DNA from: DATHWB01 sp040880725
GTDB lineage: Bacteria > Actinomycetota > Acidimicrobiia > Spongiisociales > ZC4RG35
DNA: 64,000 nt
Reading direction: 5' to 3'
Assembly (NCBI GenBank): GCA_040880725.1
Contig: JBBDHV010000005.1
Span: forward strand, 62,001 to 126,000
In this document: piece after piece, positions 45,044 to 53,818 of the stretch
Layout of the letters: each line of letters opens with the position of its first letter
Position numbering within the stretch: the stretch's first letter is position 1
Notes under the pieces: model-generated
Told to the model about the DNA's origin: nothing
The model's input: the letters and a program-made list of their open reading frames with translations, nothing else
The model's database searches: none
Position numbers and translations under genes: made by a program

Positions 45044-45221
45044 TGCGGCGCGATCTGTACGAACCCGAGCATGAGCTCTTTCGCGAGTCGGTCGCAGGGT
45101 TCCTCACGACCGAGGTGGTCCCACACCGCGACCGCTGGGAGGCGGCAGGCAAGGTGGACACGTCGATGTTCCGCAAGGCCGGCCGGCAGGGGAAATCATC
45201 GGCAAGGTCCTCGGCCTCTGA
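45043..45221 (+). pseudogene. Acyl-CoA dehydrogenase with a large internal deletion
   Basis: The first 47 codons (MRRDLYEPEHELFRESVAGF, then VVPHRDRWEAAGKVDTSMFR) are a normal acyl-CoA dehydrogenase N-terminus. From 45192 to 45221 another frame reads EIIGKVLGL-stop, the usual extreme C-terminus of the family, 18 nt before the next gene. About 330 codons between are missing, and the two ends are out of frame, so no enzyme can be made. The deletion point lies near 45185-45192 in a GGCCGGCCGGCAGG run. The translated frame ends later at 45243. Confidence 0.8.
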
Positions 45222-45239
45222 CCGATCCAGGAGGAACGA

Positions 45240-46151
45240 ATGACAGATCCCATCAGTTTCGACGGGCGCACCGCGATCGTGACCGGCGCGGGAGGCGGTC
45301 TGGGGCGCTCCTATGCCATCGAACTCGCCAGGCGCGGGGCGCAGGTGGTCGTCAACGACCTCGGCGGTTCAGTGGACGGCACGGGCGGTGGGACCCGGGC
45401 CGCCGACCTGGTGGTGGCCACGATCGTTGCCGCGGGCGGAGACGCCGTCGCGAACTACGACTCGGTTGCCACACCAGAATCGGGTTCGGCCATCGTCCAG
45501 GCTGCACTGGACGCCTACGGATCGATCGACATCGTCGTCAACAACGCCGGGATTCTGCGCGATCGAAGCTTCGCGAACATGGAGCAATCCGAGATCGATG
45601 CGGTGCTCGATGTGCACCTCCGCGGCGCCTTCAATGTGTCACAGCCCGCCTTCCGGCACATGAAGGACGCCGGTTACGGCAGGTTCGTGTTCGCCGCTTC
45701 CAACGCAGGGATCCTCGGCAACTTCGGCCAGGCGAATTACGGGGCCGCCAAGATGGGACTCGTCGGACTGTCCAACGTGCTGGCCATCGAAGGGATGAAG
45801 TACGGGATCACGTCGAATGTCATCGCGCCGGTGGCGAGGACTCGCATGACCGAGGATCTCCTGGGCCCTCTCGCCGATCTCGTCGATCCCGATCAGGTGA
45901 TGCCCATGGTCGTGTATCTGTGTTCGGAGGCGAACGAGTTCAGCCACGAGATCTTCTCGGCGGGTGGAGGGAGATACGCCCGCTTCTTCATCGGCGTGAA
46001 CCGTGGCTGGTTCGCCGGGAAGGCGGCGATTCCCTCGGTCGAAGAGGTTGCTGATCACATCGATGCCATCCGGGATATCGCCGACTATCAGGTGCTCGGC
46101 AGTGCCACGGACGAACTCACCCTCCTCGGCACGATCCTGGCCGAGACCTGA
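45240..46151 (+). CDS. SDR-family oxidoreductase (MFE-2/17-beta-HSD4-like)
   Basis: A 303-residue short-chain dehydrogenase resembling the dehydrogenase unit of peroxisomal-type multifunctional enzyme 2. The cofactor motif is AIVTGAGGGLGRSYAIELAR, then VVVNDLGGSVDGTGGG, an insertion typical of this branch. The catalytic Tyr/Lys is in NYGAAKMGLVGLSNVLAIEG, and NNAGILRDRSF is another mark. AGGAGG lies before the ATG. It would act on 3-hydroxyacyl-CoA or steroid-like substrates, matching the acyl-CoA dehydrogenase lost next to it. Confidence 0.83.
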   Translation: MTDPISFDGRTAIVTGAGGGLGRSYAIELARRGAQVVVNDLGGSVDGTGGGTRAADLVVATIVAAGGDAVANYDSVATPESGSAIVQAALDAYGSIDIVVNNAGILRDRSFANMEQSEIDAVLDVHLRGAFNVSQPAFRHMKDAGYGRFVFAASNAGILGNFGQANYGAAKMGLVGLSNVLAIEGMKYGITSNVIAPVARTRMTEDLLGPLADLVDPDQVMPMVVYLCSEANEFSHEIFSAGGGRYARFFIGVNRGWFAGKAAIPSVEEVADHIDAIRDIADYQVLGSATDELTLLGTILAET

Positions 46152-46170
46152 TGCGCGTCCAGCTTGATTG

Positions 46171-46203
46171 TGCGGGGGGTCGAACCCCCCTGCGCCCCCC
46201 GCA
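46171..46203 (+). terminator. G/C hairpin with two alternative stems after the SDR gene
   Basis: TGCGGGGGG (46171-46179) can pair with CCCCCCGCA (46195-46203), or its GGGGGGT can pair with ACCCCCC (46184-46190) around a CGA loop. It lies 19 nt after the SDR stop codon. The rest of the 298-bp space up to 46449 holds no gene that I can support. Confidence 0.6.
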
Positions 46204-46449
46204 TGGCGCGGCCGTCGCCGACGAGTTCGTCTCCGGTCTCACCCGAGGGCCCATGACGGGACTTTGGTCGAGGAGGCTTGGGACGCGGGCGGGGGCCGGG
46301 GGTCGAGCCCATGCGCCTTTCGGACGCCCGTGGCGCGATTCTCCGCAGGCCTGGGCAGCGACCCACCGCATAGCGACGTGGCCCACCAGGGCCTGGCGGA
46401 GATCGAAATGTTGGGGTTGGGATTGAGTTCGTAGGGGAAGTCGACGAAC

Positions 46450-47532
46450 TCAGGGTCCGGCGCGGACGGGACGTGCCCGCAGGAACGTGCGCCGTTGCGG
46501 CGGCGAGGCAGCGTCGATCTGCCTGCCCTGTTGGTGGATGACCACATGATGGTGATACCAACAGACCGTGATCAGATTGTTCGGGTCGTGTGTCCCGCCC
46601 TCGGAGTAGGGGATGAGATGGTGTGGTTGGAGTCGGGTGCGGGAGTTGCAGCCGGCGATGACACAGCGGTGTCCGTCCCGTTGCAGCACCCGGTTGCGGA
46701 TCGCCCCCGGTATCGCCCGTGACGTCGGGCTGGTGCTCACCCTGCCGGTGTTGTCGATGAGGTTGATGCGGGTGGTACCCGAACAGAGGATCTCGCCCAG
46801 CGTGTTGGGTCCGATACGCGGTCCGGAGACGACACTGGCTCCCGCCTCCCCGTTGGTGACAGTGGCGAGGTGGGAGTCGATGAAGATCTCCGCCGCCAGG
46901 TCATGTCCGCCGATCTCGCCTGACAGCCATTCGGATGCGACCGAGACAAGTCCGTCGGCCCGGTCCTGGGAGGTGGTGGTGTCGGGGTTGTCGGGGAGGG
47001 TGTCGACCGCGGTCTGGATGGCCTTGTCCACGATCCGTCCGTCCACACCGGAGAGCTGTCCCCACACTTTCCACGATGACTCGTCCAACGACGGCTGCAG
47101 ATGCAGGTACCGGTCCGAGAAGCTGTCGGATTCGTCCTGGCTGCTGATCCGCCGATGTTGGGAGACCATCTGGCGGACCCCTGCGAGGTCTCGTCCCCAA
47201 CTGTGCGCAATGGTGTTCTCGTCGGCCCCGGCAGTCCGCAGGCCGGTGACCGCGGCGGCCCGGTCGGTGGTGATCTGTCCGTCTTCGAGGGCGGTTTCCA
47301 CATCGGGGTCTTCGGCCCGGGCCAAGGCGACCAGCGTCCTTGCGGTGGAAGTTTCGAGGTCGAAACGGCCTGCCACCCACTCCACCAGGGTGCGGGCCCC
47401 GTCCACAGTGGCGGCCTGGGCGACGTCCAACTCCCGCAGGATCTGCAAGCAGAGGGCATCCAGGCGGGAGCCTGCTGCGATCAACTCGGCGAAGTCCCGT
47501 TCCAGGGCATCGATGGTCCTCGTTTCATCCAT
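46450..47532 (-). CDS. DUF222/HNH endonuclease (13E12 repeat family)
   Basis: A 360-residue protein with an N-terminal helical DUF222 domain (ERDFAELIAAGSRLDALCLQ to VEWVAGRFDLETSTARTLVA) and a C-terminal HNH nuclease. The latter begins RNRVLQRDGHRCVIAGCNSR, then LQPHHLIPYSEGGTHDPNNL and CWYHHHVVIHQQG. These genes occur in many copies in actinobacteria and are often mobile or repeated; their role is unclear. No inverted repeats or target duplications were seen beside it. Confidence 0.85.
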   Translation of the reverse strand: MDETRTIDALERDFAELIAAGSRLDALCLQILRELDVAQAATVDGARTLVEWVAGRFDLETSTARTLVALARAEDPDVETALEDGQITTDRAAAVTGLRTAGADENTIAHSWGRDLAGVRQMVSQHRRISSQDESDSFSDRYLHLQPSLDESSWKVWGQLSGVDGRIVDKAIQTAVDTLPDNPDTTTSQDRADGLVSVASEWLSGEIGGHDLAAEIFIDSHLATVTNGEAGASVVSGPRIGPNTLGEILCSGTTRINLIDNTGRVSTSPTSRAIPGAIRNRVLQRDGHRCVIAGCNSRTRLQPHHLIPYSEGGTHDPNNLITVCWYHHHVVIHQQGRQIDAASPPQRRTFLRARPVRAGP

Positions 47533-47609
47533 GCGACCAACGTACAGAAGGGGTGTGACATTTTCTGAGACGACGTCGGCGGGTGAATCGGCCCCTTGAC
47601 TGCCGGCGT

Positions 47610-47634
47610 CTCTCGCCGACAGGAGAGGCGAGAG
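47610..47634 (+). promoter_or_regulatory. Hairpin holding the ribosome binding site of the EAL gene
   Basis: CTCTCGCC (47610-47617) and GGCGAGAG (47627-47634) form a perfect 8-bp stem with the Shine-Dalgarno-like AGGAGA in the 9-nt loop. The stem ends five bases before the GTG at 47640. It could modulate translation start, but no ligand or thermosensor motif is evident. Confidence 0.4.
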
Positions 47635-47639
47635 TCACT

Positions 47640-48317
47640 GTGCCCTACACCCATCACTTTGCCCGCCAACCGATCGTTGACCGTTCCGGGCGCGTCCTCG
47701 CGTATGAGGTCCTGTTTCGAGCTGACGGTGGCGCGTCCGATGCGGTGTTTCTCGACGGTGTCGCTGCAACCCAGGACGTGCTCACGGCGCTCGACCATCA
47801 GGGTCCCGACCTGTTTGGCGGGGTCCCGGCGTTCGTCAATCTTCCCCGGTCGCTGATCCTGGGTGGGGCACTCGGCTGGTGTGATCCGAGGCGCGTCGGA
47901 GCCGAAGTCCTGGAGGATGTGGTGGCGGACCCCGAGGTCATCGATGCGCTCGCCGACCTTCGCCGCCGCGGTTTCACGATCGCACTCGACGACTTCCGTC
48001 CGGATCGCGCCCGTATGCCGCTCGTGGAACACGCCGACATCGTCAAGATCGATGTGCAGGACCTCGGCTTCGACCTGACCCGACTCGTACGGGAACTCCA
48101 CCGGTCCGGTGCACTGGTTCTCGCCGAGAAGGTCGAGACCGACACGGAGTTGGAGGCATGTCTCGATGCCGGTTTCGACCTGTTCCAGGGCTACGCCGTC
48201 GGTGTACCGCATACCGTGGCGGTATCGCCGGATTCGCCCGCAGTCGTCACCAGGGCCCCGAAGTGGCTGAATACCCGAATCTCCCGCCGTGGAATGGTCG
48301 AACCACTCAGGACGTGA
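47640..48317 (+). CDS. EAL-domain protein (YuxH-like, probably degenerate)
   Basis: A 225-residue single EAL domain starting FARQPIVDRSGRVLAYEVLF, as in YuxH-type proteins, but without the HDOD domain they usually carry. Later blocks are RGFTIALDDFRPDRARMPLV, ADIVKIDVQDL, LAEKVETDTELEACLDAGFD and LFQGYAVG. The EAL triad reads YEV and several metal ligands differ, so c-di-GMP hydrolysis is doubtful; binding is possible. GTG at 47640 fits the ribosome binding site. The 3' end overlaps the convergent transpeptidase gene by 11 nt. Confidence 0.75.
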   Translation: MPYTHHFARQPIVDRSGRVLAYEVLFRADGGASDAVFLDGVAATQDVLTALDHQGPDLFGGVPAFVNLPRSLILGGALGWCDPRRVGAEVLEDVVADPEVIDALADLRRRGFTIALDDFRPDRARMPLVEHADIVKIDVQDLGFDLTRLVRELHRSGALVLAEKVETDTELEACLDAGFDLFQGYAVGVPHTVAVSPDSPAVVTRAPKWLNTRISRRGMVEPLRT

Positions 48318-49119
48318 TCGTGACCGGACTGCCGACCGAGAGCAGTTCGGACAACTCCATCATCACATCGTTCGGGAGTCGGACACAGCCGAGAGACTGG
48401 GCTTCGCCGATCGACGTCAGCCGGTTGGTGCCATGGACTCCGATGATTCCGTCGCCGCCGTTGAACTCGGTCACCGAGTCCGACCGCGCAGACAACCCGA
48501 ACGCGTAGGGACCCCACGGTCCGGTCGGATTCGTGATTCGGACGGCGTCGGTCACGAAGAACGCGCCGACCGGGGTGGGCGACGACGGGGACCCGATGCC
48601 GACCGATGTCTCGAAGATGACCTCGTCGTTTTCGAGGACTTGGAGTGTTCGGGTCGTCAGGTTGACGACGGCCTGGCGCCCCACGGTGTATCGCTCGACA
48701 TCGATGGCTCGAATCCAGCCGGTCTCACCGTTCGGTCGACCGGGCAGAAGGACCTCGAGCCAGGCGTCACTGCCTCCGAGCACCAGGGCAACGGTCTCTG
48801 TTCCGAGAATCGTGCGCTCATCGAGCACCCGGAAAGCGGTCGCGTCTCCCGGCGCTCGGAACACTTCCACCGGACCCTCAGCCTTGGCGGCGGTCCACGT
48901 CACGGGCTCGGGTTCAGTGGAGGTCGTCGGTGGAGAGCTCGGAGGATTCGACGTCGTCGGCGTGGTCTCGAGGGTCGTAGGCGGCGCCGTGGTCATCGAG
49001 ACGCGTGTGGTGGCAACGGACGCGACCGTTTCTGCGGATGCCGAATCGGGGCCCCCGCAGCCAGACACCAGCAGAAGTCCGCATGCGAGCAAGGCGAGCC
49101 GAAGGCGTTTCACCTGCAT
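48307..49119 (-). CDS. Lipoprotein L,D-transpeptidase (YkuD domain)
   Basis: A 270-residue cell-wall enzyme. It has a lipoprotein signal (RLRLALLACGLLLVSGCGG), a Thr/Pro/Ser-rich spacer (residues 25-75) that spans the wall, an SH3-like region, then the YkuD domain. The active site is IIGVHGTNRLTSIGEAQSLG followed by CVRL, with the catalytic cysteine in SLGCVRL. It makes or attaches 3-3 peptidoglycan cross-links. ATG at 49119; 42 bp from the divergent dehydrogenase gene. Confidence 0.9.
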   Translation of the reverse strand: MQVKRLRLALLACGLLLVSGCGGPDSASAETVASVATTRVSMTTAPPTTLETTPTTSNPPSSPPTTSTEPEPVTWTAAKAEGPVEVFRAPGDATAFRVLDERTILGTETVALVLGGSDAWLEVLLPGRPNGETGWIRAIDVERYTVGRQAVVNLTTRTLQVLENDEVIFETSVGIGSPSSPTPVGAFFVTDAVRITNPTGPWGPYAFGLSARSDSVTEFNGGDGIIGVHGTNRLTSIGEAQSLGCVRLPNDVMMELSELLSVGSPVTITS

Positions 49120-49161
49120 CACCGTACCGTTCGATGCGAATTGATCGGATAACCTGCTCAC

Positions 49162-50124
49162 GTGTCTCGTATCGTCGTGACTCGCCGTATGCCTGAGGAG
49201 TTCGCCGATCTCCTCGGGGGAATCCCTGCGTGGATATGGGACGGCGACGGCCCGATGACCGACGAGCAGCTTCGCGAACAGCTTCTCGATGCCGACGGCG
49301 CGCTCACGATGATTCCTGACCGGGTGGACTCCGAAGTGATCGGACCGCGGCTGAAAGTCATTTCCCAGATGGCGGTGGGAACGGACAACATCGACCTCAC
49401 GGCTGCCACCGAGCGCGGCATCCCGGTCGGCCACACGCCCGGTGTGTTGACCGAGACCACTGCGGACACTGCCTGGGCGCTGCTCGCTGCCGCAGTGCGC
49501 CGCATTCCTGAAGGGGCGGAACACGTGGAGGCCGGGCGGTGGGGACCGTGGGATTCCGGTTTCCTGCTGGGAGGCGACCTCCATGACACCACCCTCGGGA
49601 TCGTGGGTCTCGGGCGCATCGGGGCGGCCGTCGCGCGACGTGCCGGGGGCTTCGGCATGCGTCTGCTCTACAGCGGCCCGTCTCGCAAGCCGCTGCTCGA
49701 ATCCCGGTTGGGAGTTGCATATCGCGGCTTCGTCGAATTGCTCGAAGAGGCCGACCACGTCGTCATCACCGCACCCCTCGATGATTCGACCCGGCATATG
49801 TTCGACGCAGACGCCCTGCGGAGGATGCGTGATGGTTCGGTGCTCGTGAACGTGTCGCGCGGGGAGCTCATCGACACCGATGCGCTCGTCGAAGCGCTTC
49901 GACATGGTCCGCTCGCTGCCGCAGCGCTCGATGTCACTGACCCCGAGCCGATCCCGGGCGACCACCCTCTGGTGGGTCTGCCCAACTGCCTGATCGTGCC
50001 TCACATCGGATCGGCCAGCCATCGAACACGGCGGGCGATGGCCGAGATCGCCGTCGCGAACCTCGTCGCGGGGCTGGAGGATCGACGGTTGCCCTTCTGC
50101 GCCAATCCCGAGGTCTACGACTGA
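49162..50124 (+). CDS. D-2-hydroxyacid dehydrogenase (glyoxylate/hydroxypyruvate reductase type)
   Basis: A 320-residue NAD(P)H enzyme. The cofactor motif is LGIVGLGRIGAAVARRAGGF. The catalytic triad is visible: Arg in VLVNVSRGELIDTDAL, Glu in DVTDPEPIPGDHPLVGL, and His in LIVPHIGSASHRTRRAMAE. The N-terminus begins RIVVTRRMPEEFADLLGG. This fits glyoxylate or hydroxypyruvate reductases; the substrate is inferred by similarity. It overlaps the convergent thiamin pyrophosphokinase gene by 10 nt. Confidence 0.85.
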   Translation: MSRIVVTRRMPEEFADLLGGIPAWIWDGDGPMTDEQLREQLLDADGALTMIPDRVDSEVIGPRLKVISQMAVGTDNIDLTAATERGIPVGHTPGVLTETTADTAWALLAAAVRRIPEGAEHVEAGRWGPWDSGFLLGGDLHDTTLGIVGLGRIGAAVARRAGGFGMRLLYSGPSRKPLLESRLGVAYRGFVELLEEADHVVITAPLDDSTRHMFDADALRRMRDGSVLVNVSRGELIDTDALVEALRHGPLAAAALDVTDPEPIPGDHPLVGLPNCLIVPHIGSASHRTRRAMAEIAVANLVAGLEDRRLPFCANPEVYD

Positions 50125-50741
50125 CCGGGCACGATCACGAGGAGCGTGCCCGAGCCCACCTCGACACTAGCGGATGGGCGCGCGAACTCGTTGCTCACGC
50201 CAAGTGTGCTCCCGGACGTCAGTGACGCGTCGGAGAGGGGCCAACGGAGACCTTCCGTCGAGACACCCGAGACGTCTCCGCCGACCGGAACGAGGGAGAC
50301 CTTGTCACCTTTTTCTCCGATGAGATCGATCACCGTGCGTACGACATGGATCGTGGCCGATCCTGCCCGCCACTCCACCACGATGCCCGGAGGCACGGTC
50401 GTGAGGACCAGCGCGTTGGCGAGAAAGTGATCCAACCTGCCGCCGTGCCCCCCAAGAACCACGATGCGGTCCGGCCCCACTTCGACGGCTCTCTGCAGCG
50501 CGAGTTCCAGGTCGGTGGCGTCCTTGGCCACCGGATGACGCTCGACCGGTCCATCGAAGCGCGCGAGCGCGTCCACGCTGACACTGTCGAAGTCACCGAC
50601 GACGACATCGGGCTTGATCCCGAGGCCCTCCGCGTGGTCGAGTCCGGAGTCCGCTGCCACGACCAGGTCGACGTCCGACAGCCCGTCCAGCGCGCTCGCC
50701 GGCACCGGGTCTCCGCCGGTGATGACGAGAACCGTCGTCAT
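50115..50741 (-). CDS. Thiamin pyrophosphokinase
   Basis: Makes thiamin diphosphate from thiamin and ATP; 208 residues. Family motifs are VVAADSGLDHAEGLGIKPDV, VVGDFDSVS, HPVAKDATDLELAL and VVLGGHGGRLDHFLANALVL, and a C-terminal GLRWPLSDASLTSGSTLGVS followed by NEF. ATG at 50741 overlaps the stop codon of the S9 peptidase gene (ATGA). Its product is the cofactor of MenD, though a regulatory link is not shown. Confidence 0.9.
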   Translation of the reverse strand: MTTVLVITGGDPVPASALDGLSDVDLVVAADSGLDHAEGLGIKPDVVVGDFDSVSVDALARFDGPVERHPVAKDATDLELALQRAVEVGPDRIVVLGGHGGRLDHFLANALVLTTVPPGIVVEWRAGSATIHVVRTVIDLIGEKGDKVSLVPVGGDVSGVSTEGLRWPLSDASLTSGSTLGVSNEFARPSASVEVGSGTLLVIVPGQS

Positions 50742-52678
50742 CCGAGGAATCGGGTCAGCCACGAGTCGACCTCGTCGTACCAGTGGAGCGAGTTTCCCTG
50801 CGACAGGATCCAGTGGTTCTCATCCGGGTAGTACACCAGGCGGGACTCGACGCCTTTCGCCTGGAGGACACCGTAGAACTCGAGGCCCTGGGTGACCGGG
50901 ACCCGGTAGTCCCGTTCGCCGTGGATGACGAGAGTCGGAGTGGCGTATCCGTCCGCATGAGCCGCAGGCGACCAGCGGTTGACACGATCGAGGTCCTTCC
51001 ACACCTCGGCTCCGTACGCGTACTCCCGGCCCGAGGTGATGTCGCTGGCGTACATGCCGGGGAGATCGGTGACGGCGGCGTGGGCGACGGCGCATCGGTA
51101 CCGATCCGTTTGTGATGTCAGCCAGGCGACCATGTATCCGCCGTAGGAGCCGCCGGTGATCGCCAGGCGCTCCGGGTCGGCGACACCCTCGGCGACCAGA
51201 TGGTCCGTTGCGAGCTCGATGTCGATGGTGGGCATGTCACCCCATTCGCCACGGATGCCTTCGGCGAACTCCTGGCCGAATCCTGTCGAGCCGTGAAAGT
51301 TCACGAGGGCGGCCACCCGCGCCGCCCCGCAGAAGGCGGCAGCGTTCCAACGCCAATGCCACGTGTCGCCGAACGAACCGTGCGGTCCGCCATGAATCAT
51401 GTGGACGAGCGGTGCGGGGGCGGTCGCCGCGGCCGGTTTCACGAGCCACCCTTGGACACGGTCGCCGCGTGCTCCCGCGAAGTGGAACTCCTCGACGGCC
51501 GGGAGAGCGATGTCGGCGAGCGCGTCGTTGGTGAAGTGCGTGAGTCGGTCGGTGCGGTCTCCATCGATGACGACCAGTTCCGGTGGGAAGTCAAGCGCGT
51601 TCCGGGTGGCCACGATCCGGCCGTCCGCGAGCGACGCGGGGCCGGAGAGGGTTCCTGCATCGCCGAACGGGGTGGGCCGGCTGCCGTCGATGGCGAGGCG
51701 CCACAGTGGCTGTCGTCCGTCCGACTCCGCGACGAGTACGACGGATTCATCGGTGACCTCCCATCCCGATGGGCTCCGATCCCACCCCGCGGTCAGTTCG
51801 ACGGTCGTCTGCGACGAGCGATCGCGACGCATCATTCGGACGCGGTCTGCATAGAAGTGCCGGTCTTCGGTCATCCCATACAGGAGATATGTCCCGTCGG
51901 GTGTGTAGCGAGGCGCGGATGCATGTCCGGTCGACTCCGGTGTGATCTCGTGTTCGGAACCGCTGCGAGCGTCGACCGTGAACAGCGACCAGCGCAGTTC
52001 TCGGTGCGGAGGCTCGGAGGTCTCGAAGCACACGGCGACCTCGCTGCCGTCGGGCGAGATCGCGAGATCATCGGCGGGATCGCTCGTGTTGTCCCAGCGC
52101 ATCCACCTCGTCGACAGCGGCGTCAGATCGATCGGGTCACGTTCGGGCTCGATGATGAACAGATGCGGGAATCTGCCTTCGGTCAGCCACCGGTCCCAGT
52201 AGCGGAACACCGATACCTCGGTGGTGCGGGCCGAGTGGGTGGCAGCGTCCCTCTCCTCCCGCAGGCGGGCGGTGTCCGAAATCGTCGGACCCTCGGCAAA
52301 CAGATCCGCCAGTGCGAGCACCCTCTTCGAATCAGGAAACCAGCGGAACCCGATCACCCCGAGCGGTAAATCGGAGAATGCTTCCGCCTCCCCGCCGTGC
52401 AGGGACATCACGTGTACCTGCTGACGTCCGTCGACGCTGCGGAGAAACGCCAGGCGCATCCCGTCGGGGCTGAGACGCGGCTTTGTCGATGAGATCTCGG
52501 GTGTGGTGAGCGGCACGGGGTCGGCACCGTCGAGCGGGATCTTCCAGATTCGAGTGGTTCCTATCCCGGGCTCGGCGGGATGGGTGGTGACGGTCGTGAC
52601 GACCGTGTCTCCGGCGACTTCGGGGGACCCGACCCGGGGGATGGACCAGAGCGATTCGGCAGTGAGGTGACTGGGCAT
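50738..52678 (-). CDS. S9-family prolyl oligopeptidase-like peptidase
   Basis: A 646-residue serine peptidase with an N-terminal beta-propeller (WD/TolB-like strands such as KPRLSPDGMRLAFLRSVDGR) and a C-terminal alpha/beta hydrolase domain. The catalytic set is the Ser in LAITGGSYGGYMVAWLTSQT, Asp in LVIHGERDYRVPVTQG and His in YYPDENHWILSQGNS, with the oxyanion segment MIHGGPHGSFGD. It resembles acylaminoacyl-peptidases/dipeptidyl peptidases. No signal peptide, so cytosolic. ATG at 52678; the divergent pfkA starts 61 bp away. Confidence 0.92.
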   Translation of the reverse strand: MPSHLTAESLWSIPRVGSPEVAGDTVVTTVTTHPAEPGIGTTRIWKIPLDGADPVPLTTPEISSTKPRLSPDGMRLAFLRSVDGRQQVHVMSLHGGEAEAFSDLPLGVIGFRWFPDSKRVLALADLFAEGPTISDTARLREERDAATHSARTTEVSVFRYWDRWLTEGRFPHLFIIEPERDPIDLTPLSTRWMRWDNTSDPADDLAISPDGSEVAVCFETSEPPHRELRWSLFTVDARSGSEHEITPESTGHASAPRYTPDGTYLLYGMTEDRHFYADRVRMMRRDRSSQTTVELTAGWDRSPSGWEVTDESVVLVAESDGRQPLWRLAIDGSRPTPFGDAGTLSGPASLADGRIVATRNALDFPPELVVIDGDRTDRLTHFTNDALADIALPAVEEFHFAGARGDRVQGWLVKPAAATAPAPLVHMIHGGPHGSFGDTWHWRWNAAAFCGAARVAALVNFHGSTGFGQEFAEGIRGEWGDMPTIDIELATDHLVAEGVADPERLAITGGSYGGYMVAWLTSQTDRYRCAVAHAAVTDLPGMYASDITSGREYAYGAEVWKDLDRVNRWSPAAHADGYATPTLVIHGERDYRVPVTQGLEFYGVLQAKGVESRLVYYPDENHWILSQGNSLHWYDEVDSWLTRFLG

Positions 52679-52738
52679 GCGGCCGAATGTACTGCCGGGG
52701 TTCGGGGTGAGTCCGAGCCCACCGCTATCTTCGATCCG

Positions 52739-53818
52739 GTGCGATCGCTCACCGTGCTCACCTCGGGCGGGGATGCGCCTGGCATGAACGCCGCGATCCA
52801 GGCGGTGGTCAAGATCGGCGCGACCCGCGGCCTCGACGTTCTCGGGGTCGAGCGCGGCTTCGACGGTTTGATCGACGGTCACACCCGCCTGCTCACCCGC
52901 CATCTGGGGACCGGAGTCATCCCCGAGCCCACGGTGGATGGCGTCGGGGCGCTCGGCGGAACGGTTCTCGGATCGAGCAGGTCCACCCGCTTCCTCGAGT
53001 CCGAGCACCGCGCGATTGCCGCGGCGAATCTCCGTGCCTGGGGGAGCGAAGGCTTGATCGTGATCGGTGGCAACGGTTCGATTGCCGGCGCCCACGCGCT
53101 CGCCTCGGAGTGCGAGATTCCCGTCGTGGCGATCCCGGCTTCGATCGACAACGACATCGGCTTGACTCGCGAATCCATCGGAGTCGACACCGCCCTCAAC
53201 ACGATCGTGGAGGCGTGCGATCGGATCTCTGACACGGCGCGCTCGCACCATCGGGCTTTCGTCGTCGAGGTGATGGGACGTGACTCCGGATACCTCGCCA
53301 TGGCCTCCGCCGTTGCCACGGCCGCAGACGCCGTGCTGCTTCCCGAACAGTCGCGGTCCTACGACGAGGTCATTGACAGTGTTTCCGCCTGCATCAGGCA
53401 CAGCTTCTCCGAGGTCCGCGGGAAGAACCGTGTCCTCATCATCAAGGCGGAAGGCGTCGACATCCCGACCCATCTCCTGGTCGATGCAGTTTCCGCCGAG
53501 GTCGAGGACATGGACGTGGACGTGCGGGGCACGGTGCTCGGCCATCTCGTCCGGGGTGGCAACAGTTCGTTTCGGGACCGTCTCATAGCGGGTCGCTTCG
53601 GGCTTGTTGCCGTCGACACGGTGCTCGCCGGCAAGACCGATCTCATGGTGGGGTGGAACCTGACCGATGTGGGAGAGCCGACGACGGACAGTTTCGTGCG
53701 GGTGTTTCGAATCGCCGACGTCCTCGTTGAGACCCAGGCACTTCGCGACGGGTCCAGCAGTCTTGCCCAGGACCGCGTGGTCCGGATGGAGAGGATTCAG
53801 GGAGTGCTGTCGCTCTGA
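52739..53818 (+). CDS. pfkA: 6-Phosphofructokinase
   Basis: Phosphorylates fructose 6-phosphate in glycolysis; 359 residues. It has LTVLTSGGDAPGMNAAIQAV, the substrate-site block VVAIPASIDNDIGLTRESIG (catalytic Asp kept), and VEVMGRDSGYLAMASAVATA. The phosphate/Mg loop reads IVIGGNGSIAGAHAL, with Asn where most PFKs have Asp (GGDGS), and Ser replaces Thr before IDND. The ATP or PPi preference is therefore not certain. GTG at 52739 fits the conserved N-terminus. The 3' end overlaps the convergent ATP-grasp gene by 22 nt. Confidence 0.87.
   Translation: MRSLTVLTSGGDAPGMNAAIQAVVKIGATRGLDVLGVERGFDGLIDGHTRLLTRHLGTGVIPEPTVDGVGALGGTVLGSSRSTRFLESEHRAIAAANLRAWGSEGLIVIGGNGSIAGAHALASECEIPVVAIPASIDNDIGLTRESIGVDTALNTIVEACDRISDTARSHHRAFVVEVMGRDSGYLAMASAVATAADAVLLPEQSRSYDEVIDSVSACIRHSFSEVRGKNRVLIIKAEGVDIPTHLLVDAVSAEVEDMDVDVRGTVLGHLVRGGNSSFRDRLIAGRFGLVAVDTVLAGKTDLMVGWNLTDVGEPTTDSFVRVFRIADVLVETQALRDGSSSLAQDRVVRMERIQGVLSL

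Noticed and set aside
45043..45243. A 66-residue gene reading from the acyl-CoA dehydrogenase start to 45243
   Set aside because: The last 18 residues are frameshifted (Lys/Ser/Arg-rich), and the true C-terminal codons lie in another frame.
46171..46203. GGGGGGTCGAACCCCCC looked like the T-arm of a tRNA gene
   Set aside because: No anticodon or D-arm can be built on either side, and the sequence upstream is the end of an SDR gene. The G/C hairpin explains it.
46450..47532. The HNH gene as an intron-homing or group II element
   Set aside because: It has the DUF222 domain of the 13E12 family and no intron structure or reverse transcriptase around it.
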